Assembly: GCA_014860565.1 (NCBI GenBank)
Contig: JACZJN010000166.1
Coordinates: 1-49,399 of the forward strand
Reading direction: 5' to 3'
DNA: 49,399 nucleotides
Source of the DNA: Bacteroidota bacterium
GTDB lineage: Bacteria; Bacteroidota; Ignavibacteria; SZUA-365
This document shows positions 33,710 through 41,956 of the stretch, piece after piece (within the stretch, counting starts at the first letter, position 1; every line of letters starts with the position of its first letter). The notes under the pieces are model-generated. The model was not told the origin of the DNA and did no database searches. It saw only the letters and a program-made list of their open reading frames with translations. Position numbers and translations under genes: made by a program.

Positions 33710-34267
33710 ATGCTGTTCGCGCTCTCCGCTCCGAGTGGATCAGGCAAGACGACCATCGCGCGGCGCATCCTCCGCCAGTTTCCCGCGCTGCGCTTTTCCG
33801 TTTCCGCGACCACGCGCGCACAGCGTCCGCGTGAAGTGAACGGCAAGGATTATTTCTTTCTCTCGCGCGAGGAGTTCGAACGCCGCACGGCGGCAGGCGG
33901 ACTCGTCGAATGGGAGGAAATCTACGGCAACCTCTACGGCACGCTCAAGTCGGAAGTCGACCGCGTGCTGGAAGACGGCGGCCACATGCTCTTCGACATC
34001 GACGTCAAGGGCGCGCTTTCGATCAAGCGGCTCTACGGCGATGCAGCGGTGTTGATTTTCATTCGTCCCCCGAGCATGGACGTGCTGCGCGAGCGGCTCG
34101 AACGGCGGGGAACGGACAGTGCGGAGGTCATCGACCGCCGCATGCAGCGCTCGGCCTGGGAACTCGAACAGGCCCCGCTTTTCGACCATGTCGTGCTTAA
34201 CGACGACCTGGCGCGTTCGGTCCCCGAAGTCGCCGGTATCGTCACGTCGCATATGGACAGGAACTGA
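33710..34267 (+). CDS. gmk: Guanylate kinase
   Basis: The 185-aa enzyme phosphorylates GMP to GDP. The P-loop is SAPSGSGKTTI near the N-terminus, with the GMP-binding segment SATTRAQRPREVNGKDYFFLS and the conserved FIRPPSMDVLRERLERRGTDS. It is the second gene of the yicC operon. Confidence 0.96.
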   Translation: MLFALSAPSGSGKTTIARRILRQFPALRFSVSATTRAQRPREVNGKDYFFLSREEFERRTAAGGLVEWEEIYGNLYGTLKSEVDRVLEDGGHMLFDIDVKGALSIKRLYGDAAVLIFIRPPSMDVLRERLERRGTDSAEVIDRRMQRSAWELEQAPLFDHVVLNDDLARSVPEVAGIVTSHMDRN

Positions 34268-34298
34268 AGCATTATTTCTCTTTCATAAAGGAGCCCTC

Positions 34299-34589
34299 AT
34301 GTCTCTCAACCCCTTGGATTTGACGGTCATCGACTCGCACGCGGAAAACATCTACGAGGCCATCGTGGTGCTTTCGAGCCGCGCACGGCAGATCAACGAA
34401 GAGATGAAGATTCATCTCAACCAGGAACTGGAGATGTTCTCGACCCGCATGGATTCCGACGAAGAAATTGAAACCAATCCCGAGCAGATGCGCATCAGCA
34501 TCGAATTCGAAAAGATGCCGAAGCCGACGCAGCGCGCCGTCGACGATCTGCTCTCGGACCGCATTTCCTACCGCTACAAGGAAGACTGA
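34299..34589 (+). CDS. rpoZ: RNA polymerase omega/Rpb6-like subunit
   Basis: This 96-aa acidic protein has the pattern of Bacteroidota-type omega: NIYEAIVVLSSRARQINEEM near residue 18 and a C-terminus of the KPTQRAVDDLLSDRISYRY kind. Omega helps assembly of the beta-prime subunit. AAGGAG lies at proper distance before the ATG. The position between gmk and coaBC is the classic location. The family is divergent, so the call rests on both sequence and context. Confidence 0.85.
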   Translation: MSLNPLDLTVIDSHAENIYEAIVVLSSRARQINEEMKIHLNQELEMFSTRMDSDEEIETNPEQMRISIEFEKMPKPTQRAVDDLLSDRISYRYKED

Positions 34590-34608
34590 TTCCACACGGC
34601 ACCCGGGC

Positions 34609-35817
34609 ATGACCCTGCGCGGCAAACATATCATCGTCGGCGTCACCGGCAGCATCGCCGCCTATAAATCGGCACTGCTGGTGCGCGAACTGGTGAAAGC
34701 CGGGGCGGAGGTGCGCGTGATCATGACCCCGTCGGCCTGCGAATTCATCACCCCGCTGACCCTGGCCACACTCAGCCAGGCGGACGTGGTGCTGGACATG
34801 TTTCCGCAGGACCGCGCGAAGGGCACCTGGCATATCCATCTGGGAATGTGGGCCGATCTGATGATCGTCGCACCCGCGTCGGCCAATACGATCGCGAAAC
34901 TCGCCCACGGCATGGCCGACAACGCGTTGACTTCCCTCGCGTTGGCCGTGCGCTGTCCGCTCATGGTCGCCCCGGCGATGGACACCGACATGTACGTGCA
35001 CGTCGCCACGCAGGAAAACATCGCCATACTCCGCCGACGCGGCGCGAGCATCATCGAGCCCGAAAGCGGGGAACTGGCAAGCGGCCTGGTCGGTCCCGGA
35101 CGTCTTCCCGACATGCCTGTCCTCATGAACGCCATCACCACGCATTTCGAATCCCGTGCGGGCGATCTCGCGGGCGTCCCCGTGCTCGTCACAGCGGGAC
35201 CCACGCACGAAGCCATCGATCCCGTGCGCTATATCGGCAACCACAGTTCCGGAAAGATGGGCTTCGCCATAGCCGAAGCCGCCGCGCGCCGCGGTGCCGC
35301 CGTGACGCTTGTCTCTGGACCAGTCGCACTCGCAACGCCACCGGGTGTCGACCGCATCGACGTCGGCAGTGCGGAGCAGATGCACGCCGCGGTCATGCAG
35401 CGTTTCGAGGAGCAGCGGATCTGTGTGCTTTCCGCCGCCGTGGCCGATTTTGCTCCTGCGCGGCCTTCCGATCAGAAGATCAAGAAAAGTGAAGCCAACA
35501 CCGATGGCATGCGGATCGATCTTCGCCGCACGCCCGATATCCTGCGCTCCCTCGGAGAGCGGAAGGGGGGAATGGTGCTCGTGGGCTTCGCGCTAGAGAC
35601 CGAAAACGAACACGCGAACGCGGAACGCAAGCTGCGCGAGAAGAATGCGGACATGATTGTCCTCAACAATCCCCGCGTCGAAGGCGCGGCGTTCGGCGGC
35701 GACACCAACGTCGCCACGCTGATCTTTGCGGACGGCCGCGTCGAAGAACTCCCCCTGATGGCCAAATCCGCCCTCGCGGATATCATCCTCGACCGCGCGC
35801 TTGCACTCAGGCGCTGA
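34609..35817 (+). CDS. coaBC: Bifunctional phosphopantothenoylcysteine decarboxylase / phosphopantothenate-cysteine ligase
   Basis: The 402-aa protein catalyses two steps of coenzyme A synthesis. The N-terminal CoaC flavoprotein has IIVGVTGSIAAYKS, the active-site His in GTWHIHLGMWADLMIVAPASANT and the substrate-flap PAMDTDMYVHVAT. The C-terminal CoaB part (from about 190) has VLVTAGPTHEAIDPVRYIGNHSSGKMG and the KIKKS loop. The ATG at 34609 directly precedes the family N-terminus; the frame upstream overlaps rpoZ. Confidence 0.96.
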   Translation: MTLRGKHIIVGVTGSIAAYKSALLVRELVKAGAEVRVIMTPSACEFITPLTLATLSQADVVLDMFPQDRAKGTWHIHLGMWADLMIVAPASANTIAKLAHGMADNALTSLALAVRCPLMVAPAMDTDMYVHVATQENIAILRRRGASIIEPESGELASGLVGPGRLPDMPVLMNAITTHFESRAGDLAGVPVLVTAGPTHEAIDPVRYIGNHSSGKMGFAIAEAAARRGAAVTLVSGPVALATPPGVDRIDVGSAEQMHAAVMQRFEEQRICVLSAAVADFAPARPSDQKIKKSEANTDGMRIDLRRTPDILRSLGERKGGMVLVGFALETENEHANAERKLREKNADMIVLNNPRVEGAAFGGDTNVATLIFADGRVEELPLMAKSALADIILDRALALRR

Positions 35818-35829
35818 GCGCTTCCGCCG

Positions 35830-35858
35830 TTGTCCGAGTGCGCGAAGCTTCGTACTTT
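35830..35858 (+). promoter_or_regulatory. Candidate promoter for udg-dnaB
   Basis: TTGTCC (35830-35835), a 17-bp spacer, then TACTTT (35853-35858). It overlaps a possible GTG start at 35838, so if it is real, the glycosylase starts at GTG 35889. Confidence 0.4.
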
Positions 35859-35888
35859 ACCCATCCTATTCACAACGCCCCCAACACT

Positions 35889-36605
35889 GTGTCCGACCTG
35901 TATCGCTATTTCCGCCAGCAGAAAGAACAATACGGGGACAGTCTCTACGTCGATGAGAATGTCCTCCATCACGCTGCGCTTGCAGCGCAGGGACTGACGG
36001 AGATCGCCGGCACCGTGACCGAGGCATGGAAGGCCTCCTCCACGCTGGAGGACTTGAACGGACGCATTCACGACTGCCAGAAGTGTCCGCTCGGCGCAAC
36101 GCGCAATCAATTCGTTTTCGGCATCGGTAATCCGCAGGCGGATATTGTACTGGTGGGCGAGGCGCCGGGTGCTGAGGAGGACAAAAAAGGGGAGCCATTC
36201 GTGGGACGTGCGGGACAGCTGCTCAACAAGATTCTCGAAGCGGTGGATTTCAAGCGCGAGGATGTATTCATCTGCAACATTCTCAAATGCCGCCCGCCCA
36301 ACAACCGTGATCCGCTTTCGACCGAGGTCGAACAGTGCGAACCATACCTGCACAAGCAACTCGAACTGCTGCAGCCCAAGGTCATGCTGGCGCTCGGCCG
36401 CATCGCGGCGCAGACCCTGCTGCGCACGAACGATTCGCTAACGAAACTGCGGGCCGACGTTCACACCTATCAGGGCATTCCGTTGGTGGTGACCTATCAC
36501 CCGGCGGCGCTTCTGCGGAATCCGAACTGGAAGCGCCCCACCTGGGAGGATGTGCAGAAGTTCCGCGCCCTCTATGACGACATCATCGCAAAGGAGCGAG
36601 CATAA
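35889..36605 (+). CDS. Family 4 (iron-sulfur) uracil-DNA glycosylase
   Basis: About 238 aa. The family-4 features are all present: the 4Fe-4S cysteines (CQKC, then CNILKCRPP and EQCEPY), the catalytic loop [21 protein letters not shown] and the second active-site motif [11 protein letters not shown]. These enzymes remove uracil from DNA. A GTG at 35889 is preferred because a promoter-like pair overlaps the other GTG at 35838. Neither has a strong ribosome site. The N-terminal extension with [18 protein letters not shown] is typical of relatives in this group. It lies just ahead of dnaB. Confidence 0.92.
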   Translation: MSDLYRYFRQQKEQYGDSLYVDENVLHHAALAAQGLTEIAGTVTEAWKASSTLEDLNGRIHDCQKCPLGATRNQFVFGIGNPQADIVLVGEAPGAEEDKKGEPFVGRAGQLLNKILEAVDFKREDVFICNILKCRPPNNRDPLSTEVEQCEPYLHKQLELLQPKVMLALGRIAAQTLLRTNDSLTKLRADVHTYQGIPLVVTYHPAALLRNPNWKRPTWEDVQKFRALYDDIIAKERA

Positions 36606-36624
36606 GCCCGTGAATTCCGCTGAC

Positions 36625-38085
36625 ATGCCCATACCGCCAGAAATACCCGTTCACAGCGGAACGTCCGCGCGAAGCGAGATCTCGCGTCCTGATCTTCCCC
36701 GCGGCGAAAGCCAGGACAGGCGCGGCCGCGTTCCGCCACAGGCGGTGGATGTGGAAATGGCGGTGATCGGAGCCATGCTGCTCCAGCCGGAGGCCACGGT
36801 CTCGAACGTGCTTTCACTGCTCACGCGTGAGGCCTTCTACAAGGAAGCGCACCGCACGATTTTCGATGCGATCGTGGAGCTGTTCGAGAAGCAGCAGCCG
36901 ATCGATCTGATCACCGTGGGGGACGTGCTCCGCCGCAAGGATGCGCTCGAGACGGTCGGCGGCCTGTACTATCTCACAGAGATGACCAATGAAGTGGTAT
37001 CCCCCGCGCATGTGGAGTATCACTGCCGCATCGTCCTTGAAAAGGCGATCAAACGCCATCTGATCGAAATCTCCACCGGCATCGTCAGCGACGCCTATCT
37101 CGACAGCGCCGACGCATTCGAGCTTATCGACGAGGCGGAGGAGAAGATATTCGCGCTCTCCGAAAGCTATATCAAGCAGAGCTTCACCGAGATGCGTACC
37201 ATCATCAAGCCGCTGATGGACCGCATCTACAAGATTTCCCAGGAGCACACCGGCGTGACCGGCGTTCCTTCCGGGTACGATATGCTCGATACGAAGACCG
37301 GCGGCTGGCAGCCGACGGATCTGATCATCCTTGCCGCGCGTCCTTCGATGGGAAAAACCGCACTGGCGCTCTCCATGGCGCGCAACGCTGCAATCGATCA
37401 TGAAGTCCCCATCGGCTTTTTCAGCCTGGAAATGTCGAGCGAACAGCTGGCCCTGCGTCTGCTCTGCGCGGAGGCGCGCGTCAACATGCAGCTCGTACGC
37501 ACGGGCCGTATCAGGGAAGAGGATTTCAGCCGCCTCGCCAAATATGTCGGCAAGCTGGAGCGGGCGAACATTCTCATCGACGACACGCCCGGCATTTCCA
37601 TTCTCGAATTGCGGGCGAAGGCCCGGCGGATGGTGCATGAACACGGGGTGAAAGTCATTTTCATCGATTACCTGCAGCTGATGACCGCACCTTCGATCCG
37701 TGAGAGCCGGGAACGGGAAATCGCGACCATCAGCCGTTCGTTGAAAGGACTCGCGAAGGATCTCAATGTTCCGGTCATCGCTCTCTCGCAGCTCAACCGC
37801 AGCGTCGAGCAGCGCACGGGCGGCAAACCGATGCTCGCAGATCTTCGCGAATCCGGTTCGATCGAACAGGACGCCGACGTCGTGATGTTCATCCATCGCA
37901 ACAAGGACCAGGACGCTCCCCCGGAGGAGCGCGGCAAGGCGTCGGTGATCATCGCGAAGCAGCGTAACGGTGAAATCGGTGAAATCGATCTCGCCTGGAT
38001 TTCCGAATACGCGCGCTTTGAAAATCTCGAGACCCGCTTTCCGGGCCACGCGCTGCCCCCGCCCGAAGAGGAAGTCGCATTCTGA
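36625..38085 (+). CDS. dnaB: Replicative DNA helicase DnaB
   Basis: The 486-aa helicase unwinds DNA at the fork. Its N-terminal DnaG-binding domain begins PPQAVDVEMAVIGAMLLQPE, and the RecA-like domain has Walker A ARPSMGKTALAL near residue 240, FFSLEMSSEQLALRLL, and IFIDYLQLM as Walker B, then RESGSIEQDADVVMFIHR. No intein is visible. ATG 36625 or GTG 36610 could be the start; ATG is chosen. It follows the glycosylase by 19 bp. Confidence 0.96.
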   Translation: MPIPPEIPVHSGTSARSEISRPDLPRGESQDRRGRVPPQAVDVEMAVIGAMLLQPEATVSNVLSLLTREAFYKEAHRTIFDAIVELFEKQQPIDLITVGDVLRRKDALETVGGLYYLTEMTNEVVSPAHVEYHCRIVLEKAIKRHLIEISTGIVSDAYLDSADAFELIDEAEEKIFALSESYIKQSFTEMRTIIKPLMDRIYKISQEHTGVTGVPSGYDMLDTKTGGWQPTDLIILAARPSMGKTALALSMARNAAIDHEVPIGFFSLEMSSEQLALRLLCAEARVNMQLVRTGRIREEDFSRLAKYVGKLERANILIDDTPGISILELRAKARRMVHEHGVKVIFIDYLQLMTAPSIRESREREIATISRSLKGLAKDLNVPVIALSQLNRSVEQRTGGKPMLADLRESGSIEQDADVVMFIHRNKDQDAPPEERGKASVIIAKQRNGEIGEIDLAWISEYARFENLETRFPGHALPPPEEEVAF

Positions 38086-38143
38086 GAAAGCAAGTCCGCG
38101 GGCATGGGTGCATGTCCTTCGCAGGAGTCCTGAGCCAACGTCA

Positions 38144-38172
38144 TTGCGGTACGAATTCAGGCATTGTATGAT
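38144..38172 (+). promoter_or_regulatory. Candidate promoter for the envelope-protein operon
   Basis: TTGCGG (38144-38149), a 17-bp spacer, then TATGAT (38167-38172), 42 bp before the ATG at 38214. Confidence 0.5.
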
Positions 38173-38213
38173 GCCGGCAGCTACCGTAGTTTTTACGAAT
38201 ATCACTTAAGAAT

Positions 38214-39203
38214 ATGGCTATGCGTCAAATAGTACTCATCGTGCTTTTCCTCCCGTCCATGCTGCTTGCGCAGCAGCCACTTGCGGATACGCAGGTCTCG
38301 GAGGGGCTCCTCTCCGCCTCGGCTTCCCCTGAGCCGCGTTTTTCCACGGATCCGGTTTCGCCGGCAGCGCCGCGCTCGTCCGAAGCGCCGCTTTCGATGG
38401 CGCTGGAAATGCAGGGCTACGGTGCGGACTACCGTCCCCACGGCGCGCAGTCGGATCTCGCCGCGGTGTTGCATCCCCTTGCTCCCGAAAATCCTTATAG
38501 CAAGAAATCACCCTTTCTTGCGGGATTGTTCTCAGCCATCATTCCCGGCACGGGAGAACTGTACGCCGGCAGCTATTGGCTGGCCGGGCTCTTTGCCGCG
38601 CTTGAGGGCGCGGGATGGTATTTCAACGTGACGCAGAATAAGAAGGGCGACGACGAGACCGTGGTTTTCGAAGGCTACGCCGACGAACATTGGAGCGCGG
38701 TGAAGTACGCCGAGTGGCTCAATGCAAACGCAAAGAATTTTCCCGGCGGGGAAAATGCCGTGCAGATCGACATCGATCCCGATGCGAGCCTGCCGCACTG
38801 GCAGCGCATCAACTGGGATCAGATGCATGCGACCGAGATGGCCATCCCGCAGTTTTCGCATAAGCTGCCGCCGCATGGCGACCAGCAATATTTCGAGCTG
38901 ATCGGCAAATACAACCAGTACTCCTACGGCTGGGATGACAAAACCGGGGGCGACTACTGGAATCCGTCCGACCGTTTCCTGTATTATGCAGGACTGCGCG
39001 GCGAGGCCAACGATCATTACAACACCGCCGACACCATTCTCAATCTGATCATTCTCAACCACGTGCTCAGCGCGATCGACGCCGCGTGGGCGGCGGCCCG
39101 TTTCAATCAGTTCGTTGAACTGTATTCGCATGCGCAACTGCAGCGTCTTCCCGACGGACGGGCGGACCTGGTCGCGTCGGCACAATTCTCGATCCGTTTC
39201 TGA
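38214..39203 (+). CDS. Secreted or envelope protein, DUF5683-like
   Basis: The 329-aa protein has a signal peptide (IVLIVLFLPSMLLAQ), a low-complexity Ser/Pro/Ala region to about residue 90, then KSPFLAGLFSAIIPGTGELY followed by AGSYWLAGLFAALEGAGWYF, a Gly-rich hydrophobic pair resembling DUF5683 or related Bacteroidota envelope proteins. The rest is soluble, with a hydrophobic segment ADTILNLIILNHVLSAIDAAW near residue 285 and a final strand ending SIRF, as in many outer-membrane proteins. Function unknown. The next gene, an Omp85 homologue, starts 10 bp after its stop, so they are co-expressed. Confidence 0.72.
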   Translation: MAMRQIVLIVLFLPSMLLAQQPLADTQVSEGLLSASASPEPRFSTDPVSPAAPRSSEAPLSMALEMQGYGADYRPHGAQSDLAAVLHPLAPENPYSKKSPFLAGLFSAIIPGTGELYAGSYWLAGLFAALEGAGWYFNVTQNKKGDDETVVFEGYADEHWSAVKYAEWLNANAKNFPGGENAVQIDIDPDASLPHWQRINWDQMHATEMAIPQFSHKLPPHGDQQYFELIGKYNQYSYGWDDKTGGDYWNPSDRFLYYAGLRGEANDHYNTADTILNLIILNHVLSAIDAAWAAARFNQFVELYSHAQLQRLPDGRADLVASAQFSIRF

Positions 39204-39213
39204 CCTTGTCCTG

Positions 39214-40551
39214 ATGATCCTCTCAAGAATAAAAGTATTCGTCGCGACGATCTTTTTTCTGGCCGCGGCTTCGCTGCTGCATGCGCAGGAAGATGCGGTC
39301 GATCTCCCCCTGCCGCCCGCGCCGGTCATCAACGGATTCGCGGTACTGGGGAATGAGACAACCAGGCCCGAAATAATCCTCCGCGAAATCTCGCTGAAGG
39401 TAGGCGATACCATCAACGTCGAGGAGGTTGAATATGCCAAATCGCGCATTTACAGCCTGGGGCTGTTCAATCGTGTCGATATCAGCTGGCCGCCACTCGA
39501 TTCGACGATCCTCCTCATTGAAGTCGATGAACGCTGGTTCCTGTATCCGGTCCCCATCGTCAACCTCGTGGACAGGGATTGGGATAAATGGAATTTCGGG
39601 TTGGGGGTCAAGCATGAAAACCTGCGGGGCCGAAACGAGAAGCTGTTCGTCGGTGGTGCGCTTGGCTACAATCCCTGGGCCTCGATCAGTTACGGTAATC
39701 CCTGGGTGCTCGGAGAGGACGGCCGATCGGCCTTCTTCTCCGAAACCTCGGCCGGGTATTCCAGCGTGGAGAACAAAAGCCGGGCGTCGCGGGGAGAAGG
39801 GCCGAATTTCCGTGAAATCCACTTCGCAGGTTTCCAGACGCTCGGCAAGCGCTTCAGTCCCTACCACAGCGTCTGGATGAGTGCGGGGTATTCATACATC
39901 GAAGTCACCGATAAGCGCGAGGGACGCACGCTTTCTCCGGGCGGCATCGACCGGTATATAACCCTGAGTGCCGGCGCCCAGCACGATACGCGCAATCTGA
40001 AGGAATACCCGACCAGCGGCATCTATGCTGGCGCGGCGATCGCGAAAAAGGGCATTGGCATAGGCGATGTCGACATGATGGCGTATGTGCTGGACATGCG
40101 CGTGTACAAACCGCTGTATAAGGATGTTTCACTTGCTCTTCGCGCGTTGACGCAGCTCAGCAGCGGTCCCTCCATTCCCAACTACGAACACTTCTACTAC
40201 GGTTTCTCCGAGCGGCAGCGCGGCCATTTCGAGGAGGAACGCGAGGGCGAAAATCTGTTCGGCGCCTTTGCTGAACTCCGCATCCCCATCGTGCCGCAGC
40301 TCTATCTCTACGTTCCGGAAGTGCCGATCAAGCAGTTCCGCACCTGGAAGCTCGGTCTCTACGGCGCTCTCTTTTTCGATACGGGAATTGCGTGGAACAA
40401 GGGAGACCGTCCCCTGATCGGCCGCATTCCCCACGGTTACGGCGCCGGCTTGCATTTTCTCCTCCCCTACGGTACGGTCTTTCGCGTCGATCGCGCGTGG
40501 GATGAATCGGGTCGCGGGGAGTGGGTGTTGGATGTGGGGGCGGCGTTTTAA
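39214..40551 (+). CDS. Short Omp85/BamA-like outer-membrane protein with one POTRA domain
   Basis: The 445-aa protein has a signal peptide (KVFVATIFFLAAASLLHAQ), one POTRA-like domain (about 30-105: INGFAVLGNETTRPEIILRE and YSLGLFNRVDISWP) and a beta-barrel ending GEWVLDVGAAF. BamA itself normally has five POTRA domains and about 750-850 aa, so this is a short paralogue of the kind seen in FCB genomes, perhaps for a specific secreted substrate or lipid. Upstream frame extension overlaps the preceding gene; ATG 39214 precedes the signal peptide directly. It lies 1 bp ahead of rsmE. Confidence 0.85.
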   Translation: MILSRIKVFVATIFFLAAASLLHAQEDAVDLPLPPAPVINGFAVLGNETTRPEIILREISLKVGDTINVEEVEYAKSRIYSLGLFNRVDISWPPLDSTILLIEVDERWFLYPVPIVNLVDRDWDKWNFGLGVKHENLRGRNEKLFVGGALGYNPWASISYGNPWVLGEDGRSAFFSETSAGYSSVENKSRASRGEGPNFREIHFAGFQTLGKRFSPYHSVWMSAGYSYIEVTDKREGRTLSPGGIDRYITLSAGAQHDTRNLKEYPTSGIYAGAAIAKKGIGIGDVDMMAYVLDMRVYKPLYKDVSLALRALTQLSSGPSIPNYEHFYYGFSERQRGHFEEEREGENLFGAFAELRIPIVPQLYLYVPEVPIKQFRTWKLGLYGALFFDTGIAWNKGDRPLIGRIPHGYGAGLHFLLPYGTVFRVDRAWDESGRGEWVLDVGAAF

Positions 40552-40552
40552 C

Positions 40553-41257
40553 ATGCATCTCTTCCTCACAAATGACATTTCCGACACGATTGTGCGAATA
40601 CAGGGTGAAGAACATCACCATCTTTCCCGGGTTGTACGGTTGCGGGTGGGTGATGCCCTCTATGTGACGCATGGCGGCGGGGACGCTGTTGAAGCGGTGA
40701 TCGAGGAAATCGGCCAGGGCGAGACGCGCTGCCGGGTGACGGCAATGCATGAGAATTTCAACGAGCCCCGGGTCCCCACTGTGCTTCTGCAGGCGGCGTT
40801 GAAGAATCCGGGGAAGATGGATTGGCTGGTTGAGAAAGGCACCGAACTCGGCATGACGGCGTTCGTGCCTCTGCTCACCGTGCGCACGATCGCGCAGTCG
40901 GTGAAGACCGACCGTCTGCAGAAACTCGCGGAAACCGCGACGAAGCAGTGCCTGCGTGGACGCATACCGAAGATTCACGCCCCCATTTCACTTGCAGACG
41001 CGGTACAGGCACAGGCCGGCGCCCGGTTGCTGCTCTTTCATGAGAGCGCCGCACTCGATGCGACACCCGAATCGTTGCTGCTCGACGGACGTCCCCTCGC
41101 CTTGTTCATCGGACCCGAAGGCGGCTTCAGTGAGGAGGAAGTAGCACTCCTCCGTGGCCTTGGTGCGGATATCCTTTCGCTCGGTCCGCGCCGCCTCCGT
41201 GGCGAAACCGCCGGACTCGCAGCCCTGGCGAGAATCAATGGTATTATGACAAGATGA
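40553..41257 (+). CDS. rsmE: 16S rRNA (uracil1498-N3)-methyltransferase
   Basis: The 234-aa SPOUT-family enzyme methylates U1498 of 16S rRNA. Hallmarks are an N-terminal PUA-like part (HHHLSRVVRLRVGD), LEVEKGTELG-like WLVEKGTELGMTAFVPL and the knot with FIGPEGGFSEEE and LSLGPRRLRGETAGLAAL. The last codons (IMTR and stop) lie in an 8-bp tandem repeat, so the repeat array has reached the gene end. Confidence 0.95.
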   Translation: MHLFLTNDISDTIVRIQGEEHHHLSRVVRLRVGDALYVTHGGGDAVEAVIEEIGQGETRCRVTAMHENFNEPRVPTVLLQAALKNPGKMDWLVEKGTELGMTAFVPLLTVRTIAQSVKTDRLQKLAETATKQCLRGRIPKIHAPISLADAVQAQAGARLLLFHESAALDATPESLLLDGRPLALFIGPEGGFSEEEVALLRGLGADILSLGPRRLRGETAGLAALARINGIMTR

Positions 41258-41310
41258 CAAGACGGCAAGATGGCAAGATGTATGTGATCTTGCTATCTTG
41301 TCGTTTTGCC
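41248..41310. repeat. 8-bp tandem repeat folding into a hairpin at the rsmE stop codon
   Basis: Four left units GACAAGAT, GACAAGAC, GGCAAGAT, GGCAAGAT (41248-41279) face an inverted arm ATCTTGCT, ATCTTGTC, GTTTTGCC (41287-41310), with about 20 of 24 positions matching. The rsmE stop codon is inside the first units. Confidence 0.85.
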
Positions 41311-41326
41311 ATAGAGCGGTTATACA

Positions 41327-41812
41327 ATGTCCTACTCCCAGATTCTCCGCCGTCTGAATCGCCTTATACAGAGCACCATCAACGATGCGCTCGATACGTT
41401 GTCGAAGGGCGACAAGGACGAGCTCGATGATTTCGACCGTGAACTTCGCGGTGAGAAGCGCGCGTCAGAAAGTGCAGGAAGCGGGCAACGCGGCGGAACG
41501 GGATCATCTGCCGGACAGCGGCAGACAGGTTCGTCGTCTCAGTCACGGCAGGGCGGGGGGCAGCAGTCCGCGTCGCAGGAGGGACGTCGGAAGCCGGGGG
41601 AAAAAGACGATGCGTATTATTATAACGTCCTGGGATTGACACCGTCCGCGACCGAGGCCGAAATCAAGAAGGCCTATCGGAAGCTCATGTCGCAATATCA
41701 TCCCGATCGGGTCGCCACGCTGGGGGAGGACCTTCAGCGTGCCGCGAGCGAAAAGGCGATGACCATCAACGAAGCATATCACATCATTGAGCGCCGCCGG
41801 GGATTCAAGTAA
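41327..41812 (+). CDS. J-domain protein with an unusual N-terminal region
   Basis: The 161-aa protein has an N-terminal helical segment (SQILRRLNRLIQSTINDALDTL) that recalls PspA/IM30-type N-termini, a Gly/Ser/Gln-rich linker (about 50-95), and a C-terminal J domain (YYNVLGLTPSATEAEIKKAY, then QYHPDR with the HPD tripeptide). J domains stimulate Hsp70 ATPase. There is no zinc finger or C-terminal peptide-binding domain, so it is not DnaJ itself but a specialised co-chaperone. GAGCGG lies about 8 bases before the ATG. Confidence 0.85.
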   Translation: MSYSQILRRLNRLIQSTINDALDTLSKGDKDELDDFDRELRGEKRASESAGSGQRGGTGSSAGQRQTGSSSQSRQGGGQQSASQEGRRKPGEKDDAYYYNVLGLTPSATEAEIKKAYRKLMSQYHPDRVATLGEDLQRAASEKAMTINEAYHIIERRRGFK

Positions 41813-41887
41813 GCGCTCGCGAAGGGTTCAGCATGCGCGATGTTCCCACGTCGCCGCTGTTTCAGGAGGCCCTGACAGAAAACGCAA

Positions 41888-41922
41888 AGCGCGCGGCCAT
41901 CGGACCGCGCGCTGTCATTTTT
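41888..41922 (+). terminator. Terminator between the J-domain gene and the convergent oxidoreductase gene
   Basis: AGCGCGCGG pairs with CCGCGCGCT around an 8-base loop, followed by GTCATTTTT. It lies 75 bp after the J-domain gene stop. Confidence 0.8.
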
Positions 41923-41956
41923 GGAAAGATCCGGGACGGACGGGAAGGGGAAGGTC

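Noticed and set aside
41298-41326. TTGTCG-17-TATACA promoter-like pair
   Set aside because: The -10 box touches the ATG of the J-domain gene, leaving no room for a transcript start and ribosome site; it also overlaps the octamer hairpin.
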